From NCBI GenBank assembly GCA_039621445.1, contig CP154956.1, forward strand, positions 68,270,452 to 68,334,451: 64,000 bases of DNA, read 5' to 3'. Source of the DNA: Euglena gracilis. Lineage: Eukaryota > Euglenida > Euglenophyceae > Euglenales. Both the position numbers and the translations under genes were made by a program. Positions 21,030 through 31,800 of the stretch are shown here, one piece after another (position 1 is the stretch's first letter; each line of letters begins with the position of its first letter). The notes beneath the pieces are model-generated. The model was not told the DNA's origin. It saw only the letters and a list, made by a program, of their open reading frames with translations, and ran no database searches.

Positions 21030-21233
21030 TGTCCCCCGCTCAGTGTCTCGCTGCCAATAAAACAGGAAAAGTGTGGTTTTTGTGGGGTTGCCATCCCTAA
21101 AAATCAAAACTGCGTCGAGCTGAAAAAAGTGGTGTGTGATGCCTGTGGTCTGACCTACCACTTTCATTGCCAAGATTTGCGGCGCCCACCAAAGTATGGT
21201 TCCATTTTGTGTAAAGTGTGCCGTTTGCCGTAA
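21030..21233 (+). CDS. PHD zinc finger, C-terminal part of the mobile-element protein
   Basis: The frame ends at TAA 21,231-21,233. It reads KCGFCGVAIPKN, then VVCDACGLTYHFHCQDL, and closes with ILCKVCRLP. The eight ligands (C-x2-C, C-x2-C, H-x2-C, C-x2-C) are all present in PHD order, so the finger itself is intact. PHD fingers read histone tails; in transposase proteins they may steer insertion toward chromatin states. The upstream part of the same protein is frame-broken. Confidence 0.7.
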   Translation, partial: CPPLSVSLPIKQEKCGFCGVAIPKNQNCVELKKVVCDACGLTYHFHCQDLRRPPKYGSILCKVCRLP

Positions 21234-21314
21234 CGTCCTCTGTTGCTGCCGTATACCTCCCCTGTGGCATTTACACCGCGTCTCCCCACTTTGTAAGCTG
21301 TAGAGTGTCCCGAA

Positions 21315-21663
21315 CAGACAATTGCTTAAGCACTGTCCCACCCTCCCCCCCCCCCGGGGGTGGGTGACTGGTTTTTTCAAAGTGACTGACTGGTTTTGGG
21401 CCCGGACCCCCCCCCCGGGGGGGGGTCGGCCAGGAGTGGGCAAAAGTGGCTTGAGTGAGCCCGGCGCCGAAGGCGCTGGAAATTTTTTTTGGCCTAAAAT
21501 GGCCTAAAGTGACTGGAAAGTGGCCGTTTTTCTGAGTGGCCGACCCCCCCCGGGGGGGGGGGTAGTGACTGGCTGGTTTTTTGAAAATGAGTGACTGACT
21601 GGTTTTTAAAAAAGTGGAGTGACCCCCCCCTCCCCCCCCCGGGGGTCGGTAAGCAATTGTATG
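21315..21663. mobile_element. hAT-like MITE, family 4, nested in the PHD element
   Basis: The ends are CAGACAATTGCTTA and TAAGCAATTGTATG, with an exact 8-bp duplication GTCCCGAA at 21,307-21,314 and 21,664-21,671. The related sequence near 17,580-17,610 lacks it. The interior contains a repeated 'AGTGACTGACTGGTTTT' unit (21,363-21,390, 21,575-21,607), C runs, and a GGCGCCGAAGGCGC hairpin near 21,461. Confidence 0.85.
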
Positions 21664-21694
21664 GTCCCGAACCGCCTCATTCATTGAGGACCCT

Positions 21695-22085
21695 TAAACC
21701 CCCCCCCTAATAAGTCATGGTAGTTTCGGACCCCAAGGGGTGCGCACTTATTAGGGCAGTGCGCACTTTTTAGGGCAAAGCCAAAAATACTGACATCACC
21801 CCCACTATTTTTCAATCCCCCCCCAATTTTGTGATTTCAAGCTATGAGTCAAGTGATTATGTGTCAAATGTGTCAAATTTGGGCTTGGACGATAGAAATA
21901 TTTGGTCTGAGAAGGACAGTTCTGAGAATTGTGTGTGCTTTCCGACCTGAGATATGACAGTGATTTCTCCGTTGGGGGGGGTGCGCACCTTTTAGGGAGG
22001 TAGTTTCGGACCCTTGGGGGGTGCGCACTTATTAGGGCACTGCGCACAATTAGGGCACTGCGCACTTATTAGGGGGGGGGGTTAG
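21695..22085. mobile_element. Inverted-repeat element with ACTTATTAGGG repeats
   Basis: The ends AACCCCCCCCTAATAAGT and ACTTATTAGGGGGGGGGTT are inverted. Inside, GTGCGCACTTATTAGGGCA recurs at 21,740-21,760 and 22,021-22,040, with partial copies nearby. GTAGTTTCGGACCC occurs near both ends, in the same orientation. It interrupts the PHD element between sequences that lie close together in the 17.6-kb copy. Confidence 0.65.
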
Positions 22086-23292
22086 GCCTCGCAGTGACTG
22101 CATTCAATTTTTCTGCGGTTGTTTTTGGATGCCTGCCCTGAAATCTGTGGTCAGAAACGGATGCCTGCCCTGAAATCTGTGGTCAGAAATGGATGCCTGC
22201 CCTGAAATCTGTGGTCAGGAACGGATGCCTGCCCTGAGATCCGTGTTCACGACCACGAATTTCAGGGCAGGCATTTGGCGGGCTGAACACGGTTTTAGTG
22301 AATTCACTGGCAGCCCTATGCGGGATCATGGAGGGTTCCAGGGCTTTATTTAGGTCCTGATTGCTTTTCTGTGATTGACCACCATTTTGGAGATATTTTG
22401 TTTTGATCCCAAAATGGCCCAAAAACGCCTAAGTTGAAACAGGCCAGAATGTACGGCATTTGGAGCGAAACGGGCTCAAAGTGGCCATAACTCGGGCTAG
22501 CCGTGGAGTAACAGGGGAACCAAAATACCATTTTTGGTCGCCGGACTTTTTCTTTGACTTTGCTTCATTTCCAAGATACACTCAGTAAAGGAAGTCTTCA
22601 CCCTAGTGAGTTAAGAAAGTCTTCACTCCTGGAAATTTTCGGAATTTTTCCCATACTCAACCACCTTGGGCCCCCATCTCAGGCAAAGGGTTGGTGATGG
22701 TAAAGGAGGTACCTGGATGTCTGGTGCCCGCCACCGTGCACGTTCTGGTGCTGCCTCGCAGTTATGTACATGACATAAGACCCCACTTTTGTTAACTTCC
22801 CAATCGCTTCTTATATCACGTCAAATGGAATAGCGTTCTTTGCAGTATACATGCGCATACGCCGCAGCCAAAGTCCTTTTTCGCCCATTTGAAACAGTTT
22901 TATCTTCTTTGTGCTGCAGGGATTACTCAACGGACCAAAAGTCTTGCATGAGGCACCCTGTTTACAAGGGAAAAGTTCAAGGGCGTCCAAATTTGACCCC
23001 CCCACCGAAAGCATCCGAAAAGGACCTTGTCCACCACCCCAAGGATAATGGCACATATCGTTCCGTCTTTGTGTGTGATCAATAACGGGTTGGCCCTCCC
23101 CGGGCCTCCCTCACTTCCTGCAGGCGGCGAGGCATTGACTCAAACAACTTCCGCACTTCATCTGTCTGTGCCACCGCATCCCGTGCCGTGCAGATCCCTT
23201 GCCACAATTAGTCTTTGCTGGCAAAATGATTCTGAGTGAGTCTCCTCAGCAGAGATTTCCACAAATGCTCGGTGATGTTCATATCACGCGAC

Positions 23293-23748
23293 CAGGGGTT
23301 TTCTTAAGGACCCCCCGGGGGGGGGGGGTCCAGCCTCCGGCTGGCAAAAAGGCTGCTGGCTGGAAATGAGCTGCTGGCTGGACCCCCCCCCGGGGGGGAT
23401 AGGGGGGGGAGGGGGGGGGAGGGGCTGGAGGGGGCTGGGCTGGGCTGGGTCGATGAAAAACAAAATTTTCTGACACATTTTTGCATTTTCGACATTTTGA
23501 TGGATGTAGGTAGGTCAAGGCTGGGGGGGCTGTGATGGAGGAAGCTGTGATGAGGGGAAAAATGCAGGGATAGGTGAGCTGGGTAGCTCAATTGGCTGGA
23601 CGGGCTGGACCCAACTTTATTTCACTGGACCCCCGGGGGGGGGGGGCTCCCAGCCCGAATTTGGGCTGCTGGCTGGATTTGAGCTGCTGGCTGGCTGGAC
23701 CCCCCCCCCCGGGGGATGGGGTACCCTCCGGCTTAAGAAAAACCCCTG
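23293..23748. mobile_element. hAT-like MITE, family 2, nested in the Tc1 left arm
   Basis: The ends are CAGGGGTTTTCTTAAGG and CTTAAGAAAAACCCCTG. The duplications CACGCGAC (23,285-23,292) and CAGGCGAC (23,749-23,756) match at 7 of 8. The intact opposite arm of the Tc1 element reads CAGGCGAC at this place, so the empty site is known from the same molecule. The interior has repeated GCTGCTGGCTGG pieces and G runs. Confidence 0.9.
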
Positions 23749-23774
23749 CAGGCGACTGAGCAGGCCATTTAAGA

Positions 23775-24682
23775 ATGGAATTTCGCAGGTGTCTGATGCC
23801 TGGGTATCCCCATGATGCACATGTTCGCTGCAAGGTCATTGCCCTCCGCAACCAAAATGTCACATACAACAAGATCGGTCACAAACTTGGCATTTCGGCA
23901 GTGACAGCTCGTTCGATTATGAATAAGTTTATTCGTACTGGATGTGTGAAAGACCTCCCCCGTTCTGATCGCCCAGAAAAGCTCTCTGGATTCGATCAAT
24001 GGTTTGTTGCAAAGAGCCCGCAGGGCACATCCCAAATAGCCTGGCCAGGCGTTGCTGAAAAAAGCCTTTCTCCGAAGACCACCAAAGCTTAGCAAGCCCA
24101 CCGTTTCTCGTTGTTTGAAGAAAACCGGCTTGAGGTCGTACCGCACAGCCAAAAAGCCCATGATGACGGAGCAGCAAAGACAAAATCGCCTACAATTTGC
24201 AAAATCAATGGCAAATTTGGACTGGAAGAAAGTCGTCTTCTCGGATGAGAAGCGATTTAAGCTCACATCTGACGGGCCTGAAGGGTCTGGCGCAAGAAAA
24301 ACGAGCGATATGATTTGCGGCACGTCCAACCCACGAGGAAGTTTGGGGGAGGAAGCATCATGGTCTGGGCTGCCATCCGCTATGTCAACTCTAGCTGGAT
24401 TGAGCGCAGCTCAGACAACACGTACTCTGATGAGTATTGTGGCCTCGTCGAGCGTGCCATGGCCGTGGAATGACTTTCTCACGGGCAACAAGGAAGCAAA
24501 TGATGTTCCAACAGGACGGAGCCCCTGTGCATTACTCCAAGGTGGCCACAGAATTTTTCCGGGCAAAGCACATTCCACTCTTAAAATGGCCTGCTCAGTC
24601 GCCTGATATGAACATCACCGAGCATTTGTGGAAATCTCTGCTGAGGAGACTCACTCAGAATCATTTTGCCAGCAAAGACTAA
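23775..24682 (+). pseudogene. Tc1-family transposase (DD34E), frameshifted
   Basis: The N-terminal helix-turn-helix region (23,775-24,092) contains CKVIALRNQNVTYNKIGHKL and KPTVSRCLKKTGLRSYRTAKK follows in the next frame. The catalytic residues are in VVFSDEKRF (first D), QQDGAPVHYS (second D) and SPDMNITEHLW (E). Thirty-four residues separate the second D from the E, the Tc1 spacing. The protein is spread over three frames (breaks near 24,060 and 24,300-24,440), so it is inactive. The frame closes at TAA 24,680-24,682, inside the right inverted repeat. Confidence 0.85.
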
Positions 24683-25311
24683 TTGTGGCAAGGGATCTGC
24701 ACGGCACGGGATGCGGTGGCACAGACAGATGAAGTGCGGAAGTTGTTTGAGTCAATGCCTCGCCGCCTGCAGGAAGTGAGGGAGGCCCGGGGAGGGCCAA
24801 CCCGTTATTGATCACACACAAAGACGGAACGATATGTGCCATTATCCTTGGGGTGGTGGACAAGGTCCTTTTCGGATGCTTTCGGTGGGGGGGGTCAAAT
24901 TTGGACGCCCTTGAACTTTTCCCTTGTAAACAGGGTGCCTCATGCAAGACTTTTGGTCCGTTGAGTAATCCCTGCAGCACAAAGAAGATAAAACTGTTTC
25001 AAATGGGCGAAAAAGGACTTTGGCTGCGGCGTATGCGCATGTATACTGCAAAGAACGCTATTCCATTTGACGTGATATAAGAAGCGATTGGGAAGTTAAC
25101 AAAGGTGGGGTCTTATGTCATGTACATAACTGCGAGGCAGCACCAGAACGTGCACGGTGGCGGGCACCAGACATCCAGGTACCTCCTTTACCATCACCAA
25201 CCCTTTGCCTGAGATGGGGCCCAAGGTGGTTGAGCATGGGAAAAATTCCGAAAATTTCCAGGAGTGAAGACTTTCTTAACTCACTAGGGTGAAGACTTTC
25301 TTTACTGAGTG

Positions 25312-25990
25312 TATTTTGGAAACAGCAATTTTTGACCCCGAAACCATCCCAAAATGCCCCCCCCCAAAGGGCCAAAATCGGTCAAAAAATGGCTGTAATT
25401 CAGGCTGCACGAAGAGTTGGGAAAGAAGGAAAGTTGGATAGAACATTCCAAGGGCTTCATTTTTTGTCCCCAGACAGTTCCTTTGATTTTGCTTCATTGT
25501 AGAGATATTTTTTGGGGGGGAAGTCAATTTTTGACCCCAAACAAGGCCCCGAAAATCACCCGGAAATGGTCGATTTACGCCACAAAAAAAATGGGCTGGA
25601 ACACGGGCGAGGCATGTTGGCTGCCAACACGAAACTGAAATGGCGAAAAGAGAATGCACACTCTCCAGGGGTGCATTTTGTCAGACATTTTTCGGAAGTA
25701 ATGCCAGAGATTTTTAGGACCCGGGGGGGGGGGACTCGGCCGGGACCCCCCACCCACCCCCCTCCCCCCGTCACAAAACTTTAAAAAAAATCTGAAACAC
25801 ACTTTTTCTCGAGATTTTTTTTAAAGTTTTATTTTTTGACAAAAAAACTCTCACTCAGGAGAAGTCTCACACTCGAAACTGGGAGGGGTTGGCCAAACTA
25901 TGATCAATTAGCCTGGTCTTGTTCCATAATTATTTGCCACCCCCCCAATTTTTTTTTAACCGTGGAGGATGCGAGGCACGTGCAAGTGGG
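25312..25990. repeat. Unassigned repeat sequence right of the Tc1 element
   Basis: The sequence GGTCAAAAAATGGC..., ATTTTGTCCCCAGACAG and TTTGCTTCATTGTAGAGATAT resembles 22,340-22,575 on the left of the Tc1 element (TTGCTTCATTTCCAAGATA), an independent repeat family into which the Tc1 inserted. The stretch 25,720-25,770 is a G/C run. No coding sequence is seen. Confidence 0.4.
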
Positions 25991-26000
25991 GCTGGAACAC

Positions 26001-26520
26001 TCACGGAAAGTGTTGGAGTGCATGCCTAATGCTACAAAAGCACTGTGTGAGTGTTGTGGCAGCCCAAGAGCACATGTGGAAGGATGTTAGTACGGGCCAC
26101 CACGACGGCCGACAGGCGGCGCACCATGGACCCAAAGAAGTTGGGTATGAGGGAGGCCGGGCGGATGTCCCAGGCATCCCTGATGGCCTTTTCCAGGCCA
26201 TCCTCCGTGTCACATTTTTGGCCCACCAATTTTTTGGCCAGCCAGGCCCAGCAGTGCTCCACCAGGTTGAGGTCTTGTGAATTTGGGGGCCAATTTGGCA
26301 AAATTTGCACCCGGTGGTTCCTAAGATACCGCTGAGTTGCAAGGCTGGAATGGGACGAAGCCCCATCGTGGATGGCCGTCATCTGCTGTCCATTTGGCCT
26401 TTTTCCTTCTAGAGACAACCCAATCCAGGCCCAGGACATTTGGCGATCCAGTAATCCTGCACTGAAGCTTCAAACTGCACTGCAGCCCATTCCTTTCAGT
26501 GCATTTCCGTGTGGACATTC
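26001..26520 (-). pseudogene. Second Tc1/mariner-type transposase relic, C-terminal half
   Basis: The minus-strand frame 26,439-26,032 contains TAIHDGASSHSS (second catalytic D) and NSQDLNLVEHCWAWLAKKL (the catalytic E region), with 35 residues between D and E. Upstream, another frame (26,518-26,321) continues the same protein toward its N-terminus, so there is a frameshift near 26,430. The DDE N-terminal half is missing. It is only distantly related to the 23.8-kb transposase. Confidence 0.7.
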
Positions 26521-26959
26521 AGTGCATTTCCGTATGGACATTTTGCATCTGTGGGTGCTGAGTTGGCCACAAATTTGTGCTATAAATGATCACAAAGCAG
26601 CACTGAGCAGACAATTTTGGCAGTTTCCCAGAGTCACAAACAATCGCAAAATCAAGCACTACAAACAACCACAATGGCCACAAATGACATTTTTCCCATT
26701 GACAATGTAAAACAAATAAATGTAAAATCAATGGAAAACAAGCATGGAACAAGGAAACGATCAGGAGCCAGTCAGTCAGTGTGTCTGGGTCGGGGACCCC
26801 CAGGGTCTAGAGGGTCCTGAAAAGAAGCCTGGATTAAAGGTGAATAATATCGCCATTTGATTGAGGGGTTCAAAGTGGTTCGAAGTTCCTGCCATCCCAA
26901 GGCTCCACAAGGACTCAAAGTTTATATTATTCAAAGTACCCAATGACAAGCAGTATAAC

Positions 26960-27047
26960 CTATAACTTTTCATCAAAAGTTATATTTTTTGACACATTGT
27001 TTGCAGAGCATGGTAAGGCAGAGAACTGAAAGATAAATGTGCCAAAT

Positions 27048-27112
<65 letters not shown>

Positions 27113-27175
27113 GAAAGAACTCACGATGATGCTTCTGATGGTCAAGAAGGGATTTGAAATTCATTTCAAGATGAC
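26960..27175. repeat. Dispersed repeat with (ATC)n microsatellite
   Basis: About 22 ATC units stand at 27,047-27,112. The flank TTTTTTGACACATTGTTTGCAG...GAACTGAAAGATAAATGTGCC is shared with 34,750-34,870, where the triplets are mostly interrupted. It is therefore a repeat family carrying a triplet tail rather than an isolated microsatellite. Confidence 0.75.
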
Positions 27176-27856
27176 ATAATGCAGGTTTTAATTGTTCTTT
27201 TTTCCTTCCGAATTTTTCTTGGAGAAAAATGGCGAAAATGGTCGAAAATGGTCAAACAATTGATCATCCAACTTGTCCCAAGAGCAGCTGATGCACAGCA
27301 CTCTCAAAATCGCCAATTTGTTGTTGTGTGTTTTGTGATTGCAAATTTCAGATTTCACTGTTCAGATGGGGAGAAAATTGGGGGACTGATCATTCCTCGG
27401 CACATTTCAGAGTCGGTCATACGCGAAGCCTGAGGGCCAGGCTTGGGCGCTCGTGGACAGGCTTGCTTTTGGGCCGAGGCTTGGCCTGGGCATGAATCCC
27501 ACGGTTGGAAGCAGACCTGACCAGAGGGAACTACTGGAAAAATCTGATACAGATGGAGGGAAACATTCAGAAATTCTTTGACCCAACCTTTTTTCATCAT
27601 GCCCGAAAATGGCGGAAAAAAATCCCCCTGCCATGAAGGCCAGCTGAAAACAACTCTTTGAATATGTGCGCCTGGGTATGCCACTGCCGAGGGGAAGAGA
27701 GAAAGACCAGGAAGGGCACCGGGAGGGAGGTGCAGGAGTCCTAAAAAACCACTCTATGCAACTCAGGGGAGAACCCACCTGGCAGAAAACACGCTTGTGC
27801 ACAACGTCTCTCAGGAATCGGCATTGATAGGGAGACGTTGCAACGATTTGTATTTC

Positions 27857-27860
27857 TCTC

Positions 27861-27895
<35 letters not shown>

Positions 27896-27900
27896 GTCTC
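27857..27900. repeat. (TCTG)n microsatellite
   Basis: Ten tetranucleotides TCTG, one changed to TCTA, in pyrimidine-rich DNA upstream of gene B. Confidence 0.9.
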
Positions 27901-28364
27901 TTTTCTTTCCTTCAAAATTAGAGCTTTTGATCCAATGATGTGGAGAACGTGTTTTTTTCCCCATCTCAAAGCAAGCCCCCACAGTTTAATTTACTGCATT
28001 GCTCCTCCTTCTGAAGGAGGTAGTTAGCATCATGTCACCCGAAGACCCTCAGCCATATTTTTGTGTGGAGGAGCTGAGATCATCTCACCTGAACTGATTC
28101 CACCAACCTCTCGGATGAAATGGGCTTTTTCCATTTCTGTTGTTGTGAATAACCTGTGGCAGAGATGAATATAGCAGAGTTTCTTTTTGTTGGCTGAGCC
28201 TCTGCTTCATTCTCCAATTTTTGAAATTTGCATCCAGGCTGGCTCCTGGCCAACTTGCATCTTGTTTGCTTGAACCGCCAGCGCCAGCACTTTCCACAGC
28301 AATCTCCCCCTCTTCCATCGTTGTCTTTTTCCAGTGCTCGTTCAATCTTTTCTCTCGCATCAGC

Positions 28365-28809
28365 ATGAAACGGAGAGCTTCCCCGCCTCCTGCCGCCGGC
28401 TCCAAGCGGCGTGCATTCTCCCCTCCGCTGCCGCCGGGCTGGAGTCGGTGGCACGACAAGACTGGTCGGCCGTATTTCATCAATGATGAGGATGGGACCA
28501 CCACCTGGGAGGACCCCCGGGCTCCCGTGGCTTCCGCCCCGCAGCCGCCTCCACGGAGAGAATCCGCGCGGCCCCCACCGCAGTCACGGCAACCGCCCCC
28601 ACATGTTTCTGTCCCAGCGGTGCCGTGGCTTCCCACTCTGGCTGCTGGAAGCAGTCCGAAGCACCCGCCCGCCTCTCACAGGCCGCCGACCACTCTTGTC
28701 CCCCCAGTGCGGCAGGCAGCACTGCCCCAACGCTCTGGATCAGACTTCTCCTTGCTTCCCCCCCCCTTTTGTCAGACCTCCCTTTGCCACCTTCTTTGGC
28801 CTCAACCTG
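28365..28809 (+). CDS. Gene B exon 1: N-terminus and WW domain
   Basis: The ATG in a CAGCATGAAACGG context opens a basic, proline-rich start ([18 protein letters not shown]). The WW domain follows: [19 protein letters not shown] then TTTWEDPR. The two signature tryptophans have 21 residues between them and a proline follows the second, as in canonical group members. A 90-residue Pro/Ser/Arg-rich linker follows. The donor CTG|GTAGTG at 28,810 leaves phase 1, which fits exon 2. Earlier GT sites do not give this phase with a good donor. Confidence 0.8.
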
Positions 28810-31800
28810 GTAGTGTGCTTCCTTCCTCTCCATTCCATAATTCCCCAGCCATTTGCTCCCTGTGGTTCGCTTGCTCGCTGGCTCTCTGACCCACTTTGTT
28901 GTGGTTTTTGTTCTGGTTGAAGATCCATAACAACAGGACATTTCCCTCTGCTCTTGTTTGGAATGATTTTTTCCGAGGCCAGCAAAAAGCGAAACAAAGC
29001 ACAATCAGGTGCTGCAGCGCTTATAGTTCCAGGCTCCAGAAGTTCGAAGAGGCCGCTTTGGTGTATTTTCACACAAAATCCTTGTGTCCAATCCCCAGCC
29101 TGACCCCTGGGCTGCCTGCTTCATACACCTTCCCGGCGAGGCATTTCTTCCAAACCCAGAGGGGATTCTGCGGGGGGGGGGTCCAACCAGCAATTTCCTC
29201 AGCCAGCAGCTCTGACCGGGCTGCCCACCCCATTGTGTGGTTCAACCAGACCACTTTTTTCCAGCCACACCCTATTCCAGCCAACTGGGTGAACTCCCCA
29301 TGGGTTTTTTTTAAGAAATACCAGCTTCCAGAACTGGCATCGAAACTGCATCTGTTTTTGTAATAATTTGAATCCTTTTCACAGATATTTTTTTTGTTTG
29401 AAAAAGAAGCCTGCATTTATGCAGGAAGTGGAAAGGACAGCACTGTCCAACTTCATGTCAGTGGATTGGATCCATCTATTGACGAGAAACATGTCAGAGA
29501 CCATTTCCGAAATTACGAGCAGTTCGTCAGTAAATGTATCCAAGGAGGCTGCGGTTTTAGCTGTCCTGTTTCTCTTCTGAGTTTAACTGTTCTGTCTCTC
29601 AAATCTCATCAATACCATATTTTATAAGCAAGGGGGAGAAGGTCTTTCGACCACCCAGGGAGAGGAGGCAGGGTTTGGGTCGGCAGTGCTGGCTCCCTCC
29701 CCAAATGCTCAGGCACTGGGACTGAAAATGGTATTTGTCGAGCGGTGGGGGGGGGGGGGCTGGGAGACCCCCAGTTCAAAAAATAATCCTGGTCGGACCC
29801 AGCCGTCCAACATCAACCCTCCTCCCATGGTGGGCCCTTCTGTGGTCAGGCTCCCATAGCACAAGGTACCACTCTATCCACTCCTCAAAAAAAAAGGATT
29901 TTGGTCTGGCCTCACAAAATCCAGCAGAAGTTAGAGCTAATCCCTCCCAAAGACCCCACCAAAATAATTTTCCCCTGCCGATTTTCAGCAAAACTCCAAA
30001 ACTAGACCCCCCCCAAATAGGAACCCTCCAGGGATTTCCGGGAAAAATCTAAAAAATTGACGCTCTTTAAAACTGTGAAAATTCCCCCCCAAATGGGTGG
30101 TTTTTTTGATTTTGATTTTGATTTTTGGTCATGTTGCATGTGTTAAAACTGGCAATTTTTGAGGCATTTTTTGCTCATTGCCAAAAATTTTCCTTTTTGG
30201 ACCTATTTTTGGGCTCTTCTGTAGGGAGGTTTTTTTTTCGGTTGAGTTTTTCGGCAAAAATCCAAAAATCAGACCCCCCAGAATAGGACCCCCCCCCGAT
30301 TTGGGATGTTCAGCAACGAAAAAAAATATATAGAGCTTATTTTTGGGGGGTTATGGCAAAGTCAAAAAAATGCAACTGTTGTTATTCTCATGTTGTGGAA
30401 TTTACAATTAGAAAGAATACTTGGGGAAATCGCATTTTGCCACCTTTTGGGAAGCTTTGAAGTTATTGAATGCAGTCTTCTGCAGGCTGAATGAACGGCT
30501 AGAGGTGGGGGGGGGTGGCAGGCACTCCACCTGGGCATTTGTATAAGGGTGTATTGTGGGAAATTGGTGATCGATTTTTTGGTGGTCAGTAGCGATTAGT
30601 CTAGTAACTAGTCTAACCCCTAATAAAAGCGCGGGGCCGCTTCAAGCGCAGGGTCCAAATAAAAGCCCCCCGCCGCCTTAGGCGGCGGTCTGCTACAAGC
30701 GCACCCCCATTTGATGGGATTTCTAAAGGAAATTAACAAGAATCGCGCAGGTATGGTCCAAATAGAAGCGCACCTCCCGCGGCCGGAGGCACCCGTGCTT
30801 CCATTGGGGGGGGGGGTTAGTCAGCGGTGAGTCGCTAAGTCGCTAGAGCATGGTCCCTAGCGACGTTTGGTTGTTGGGCCAACCGGTCGGGCCAATCTCC
30901 AATAATTTGACCACCCCTCCACCTCTTGAAAGAGTTTCAAGCTCCCCCCCAAATTCATTGAAATATTAGGCAAAATGACCCAAATGTCTTCAAAAACCCC
31001 ATTTGGGGGGTCAATATGCAAAAATTTTGTTGGTGATTTTGGGCAACCCCTTGTACCCCCAAGCTCAGGTTTTGAAACGATTTGCAAATTTATGCCATTT
31101 TTAATTAGTTCAACACCACGTAAACGCTGTTGCCCACAGGTACATGCCGTTGCCCACGTGTAAATTTTATTTGGTGTGAATTTAGTTGGCCTATGCCCCC
31201 CTGGCGGTGGGGGGGGGCTGCTGCCCCCCCCCCCCAAGGCATTTGGGTGGGTTTTCGGCCATTTTGCTTGATCTTTCATTTGGGGGGGGGGGGGCTTGAA
31301 ATCTTTTCAAGAGGTGGGGGGTCAAATTGTTGGTGGTCAGTCCAACCACAAACGGTTGCCAGCGACCAATTTGAAGAGACTCTGGCGGCCATGGTCGTTC
31401 GAGAATCTCTGATCCTTGAGCTTCAAAATTGGGGAAAGCCAAATGAGACAAGGGACGTAAGAATCAGAGGTGCAGTTTTTGTTTCCTGCTTCTCTCCCTT
31501 CAAACACTTTGAGCCCTCATGCTGTCTGGTGTGTTGTCGCCCCTTCCATCAGAAATAAAAAAAATTTAATTGTAAGGGGTTTCTGGAAAATTTCAGAGGG
31601 GAGCTCCTTGGGGGATCATGAGTGGGTGAGGTTTGCGGATGGGCTCTGGTTCGTGCGCCTGGTCATATGGTGAGAGTTTCAACCCCGCTCATGTCTCAGC
31701 AGAGCAAACCGTTTCCCATTGAGGAAAGCCGTAAACACTTATGAAGTGTGGTTGCTGTTATAAACCCCAGCCTTCCATCGCCTGAAGGACACGTACTGTT

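Larger units (their letters stand above)
19766..22294 (+). mobile_element. PHD-finger transposable element with inverted ends and subterminal repeats
   Basis: The terminal inverted repeats of about 45 bp begin AACCGTGTTCAG at 19,766 and end CTGAACACGGTT at 22,294. Both include AAATGCCTGCCCTGAAATTC. Inside each end is an array of a roughly 32-bp unit containing GATGCCTGCCCTGAAATCTG: four copies at 19,866-19,990 and three at 22,128-22,235. The coding part (20,000-21,233) ends in a PHD finger. Two other elements are nested in its 3' part (21,315-21,663 and about 21,695-22,085). No clean target duplication is visible. The superfamily is undetermined. Confidence 0.65.
22579..25311 (+). mobile_element. 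Tc1/mariner transposon with very long inverted repeats
   Basis: The element starts CACTCAGTAAAG and ends CTTTACTGAGTG, each next to a TA (22,577-22,578 and 25,312-25,313), the Tc1 target. The left arm (22,579-23,284, resuming at 23,749-23,775) and the right arm (about 24,585-25,311) are inverted copies of about 735 bp with very few differences. The right arm includes the end of the transposase coding sequence. A 456-bp MITE sits in the left arm. Without it the element is about 2.27 kb. Confidence 0.88.

Noticed and set aside
27350-27434. Plus-strand open end FHCSDGEKIGGLIIPRHI after an acceptor-like TTTCAG
   Set aside because: No domain and no partner exon found; too little to claim a gene.
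30600-30835. Regularly spaced boxes that look like a CRISPR array
   Set aside because: Units differ in length and order, the spacing is irregular and the DNA is nuclear eukaryotic; it is a short mobile repeat.
31377-31456. Exon candidate with a good GTAAGA donor and open frame [18 protein letters not shown]
   Set aside because: It would add a long insert in RRM1; joining exons 2 and 3 directly gives correct phase and a normal RRM length. It could still be an alternative exon.
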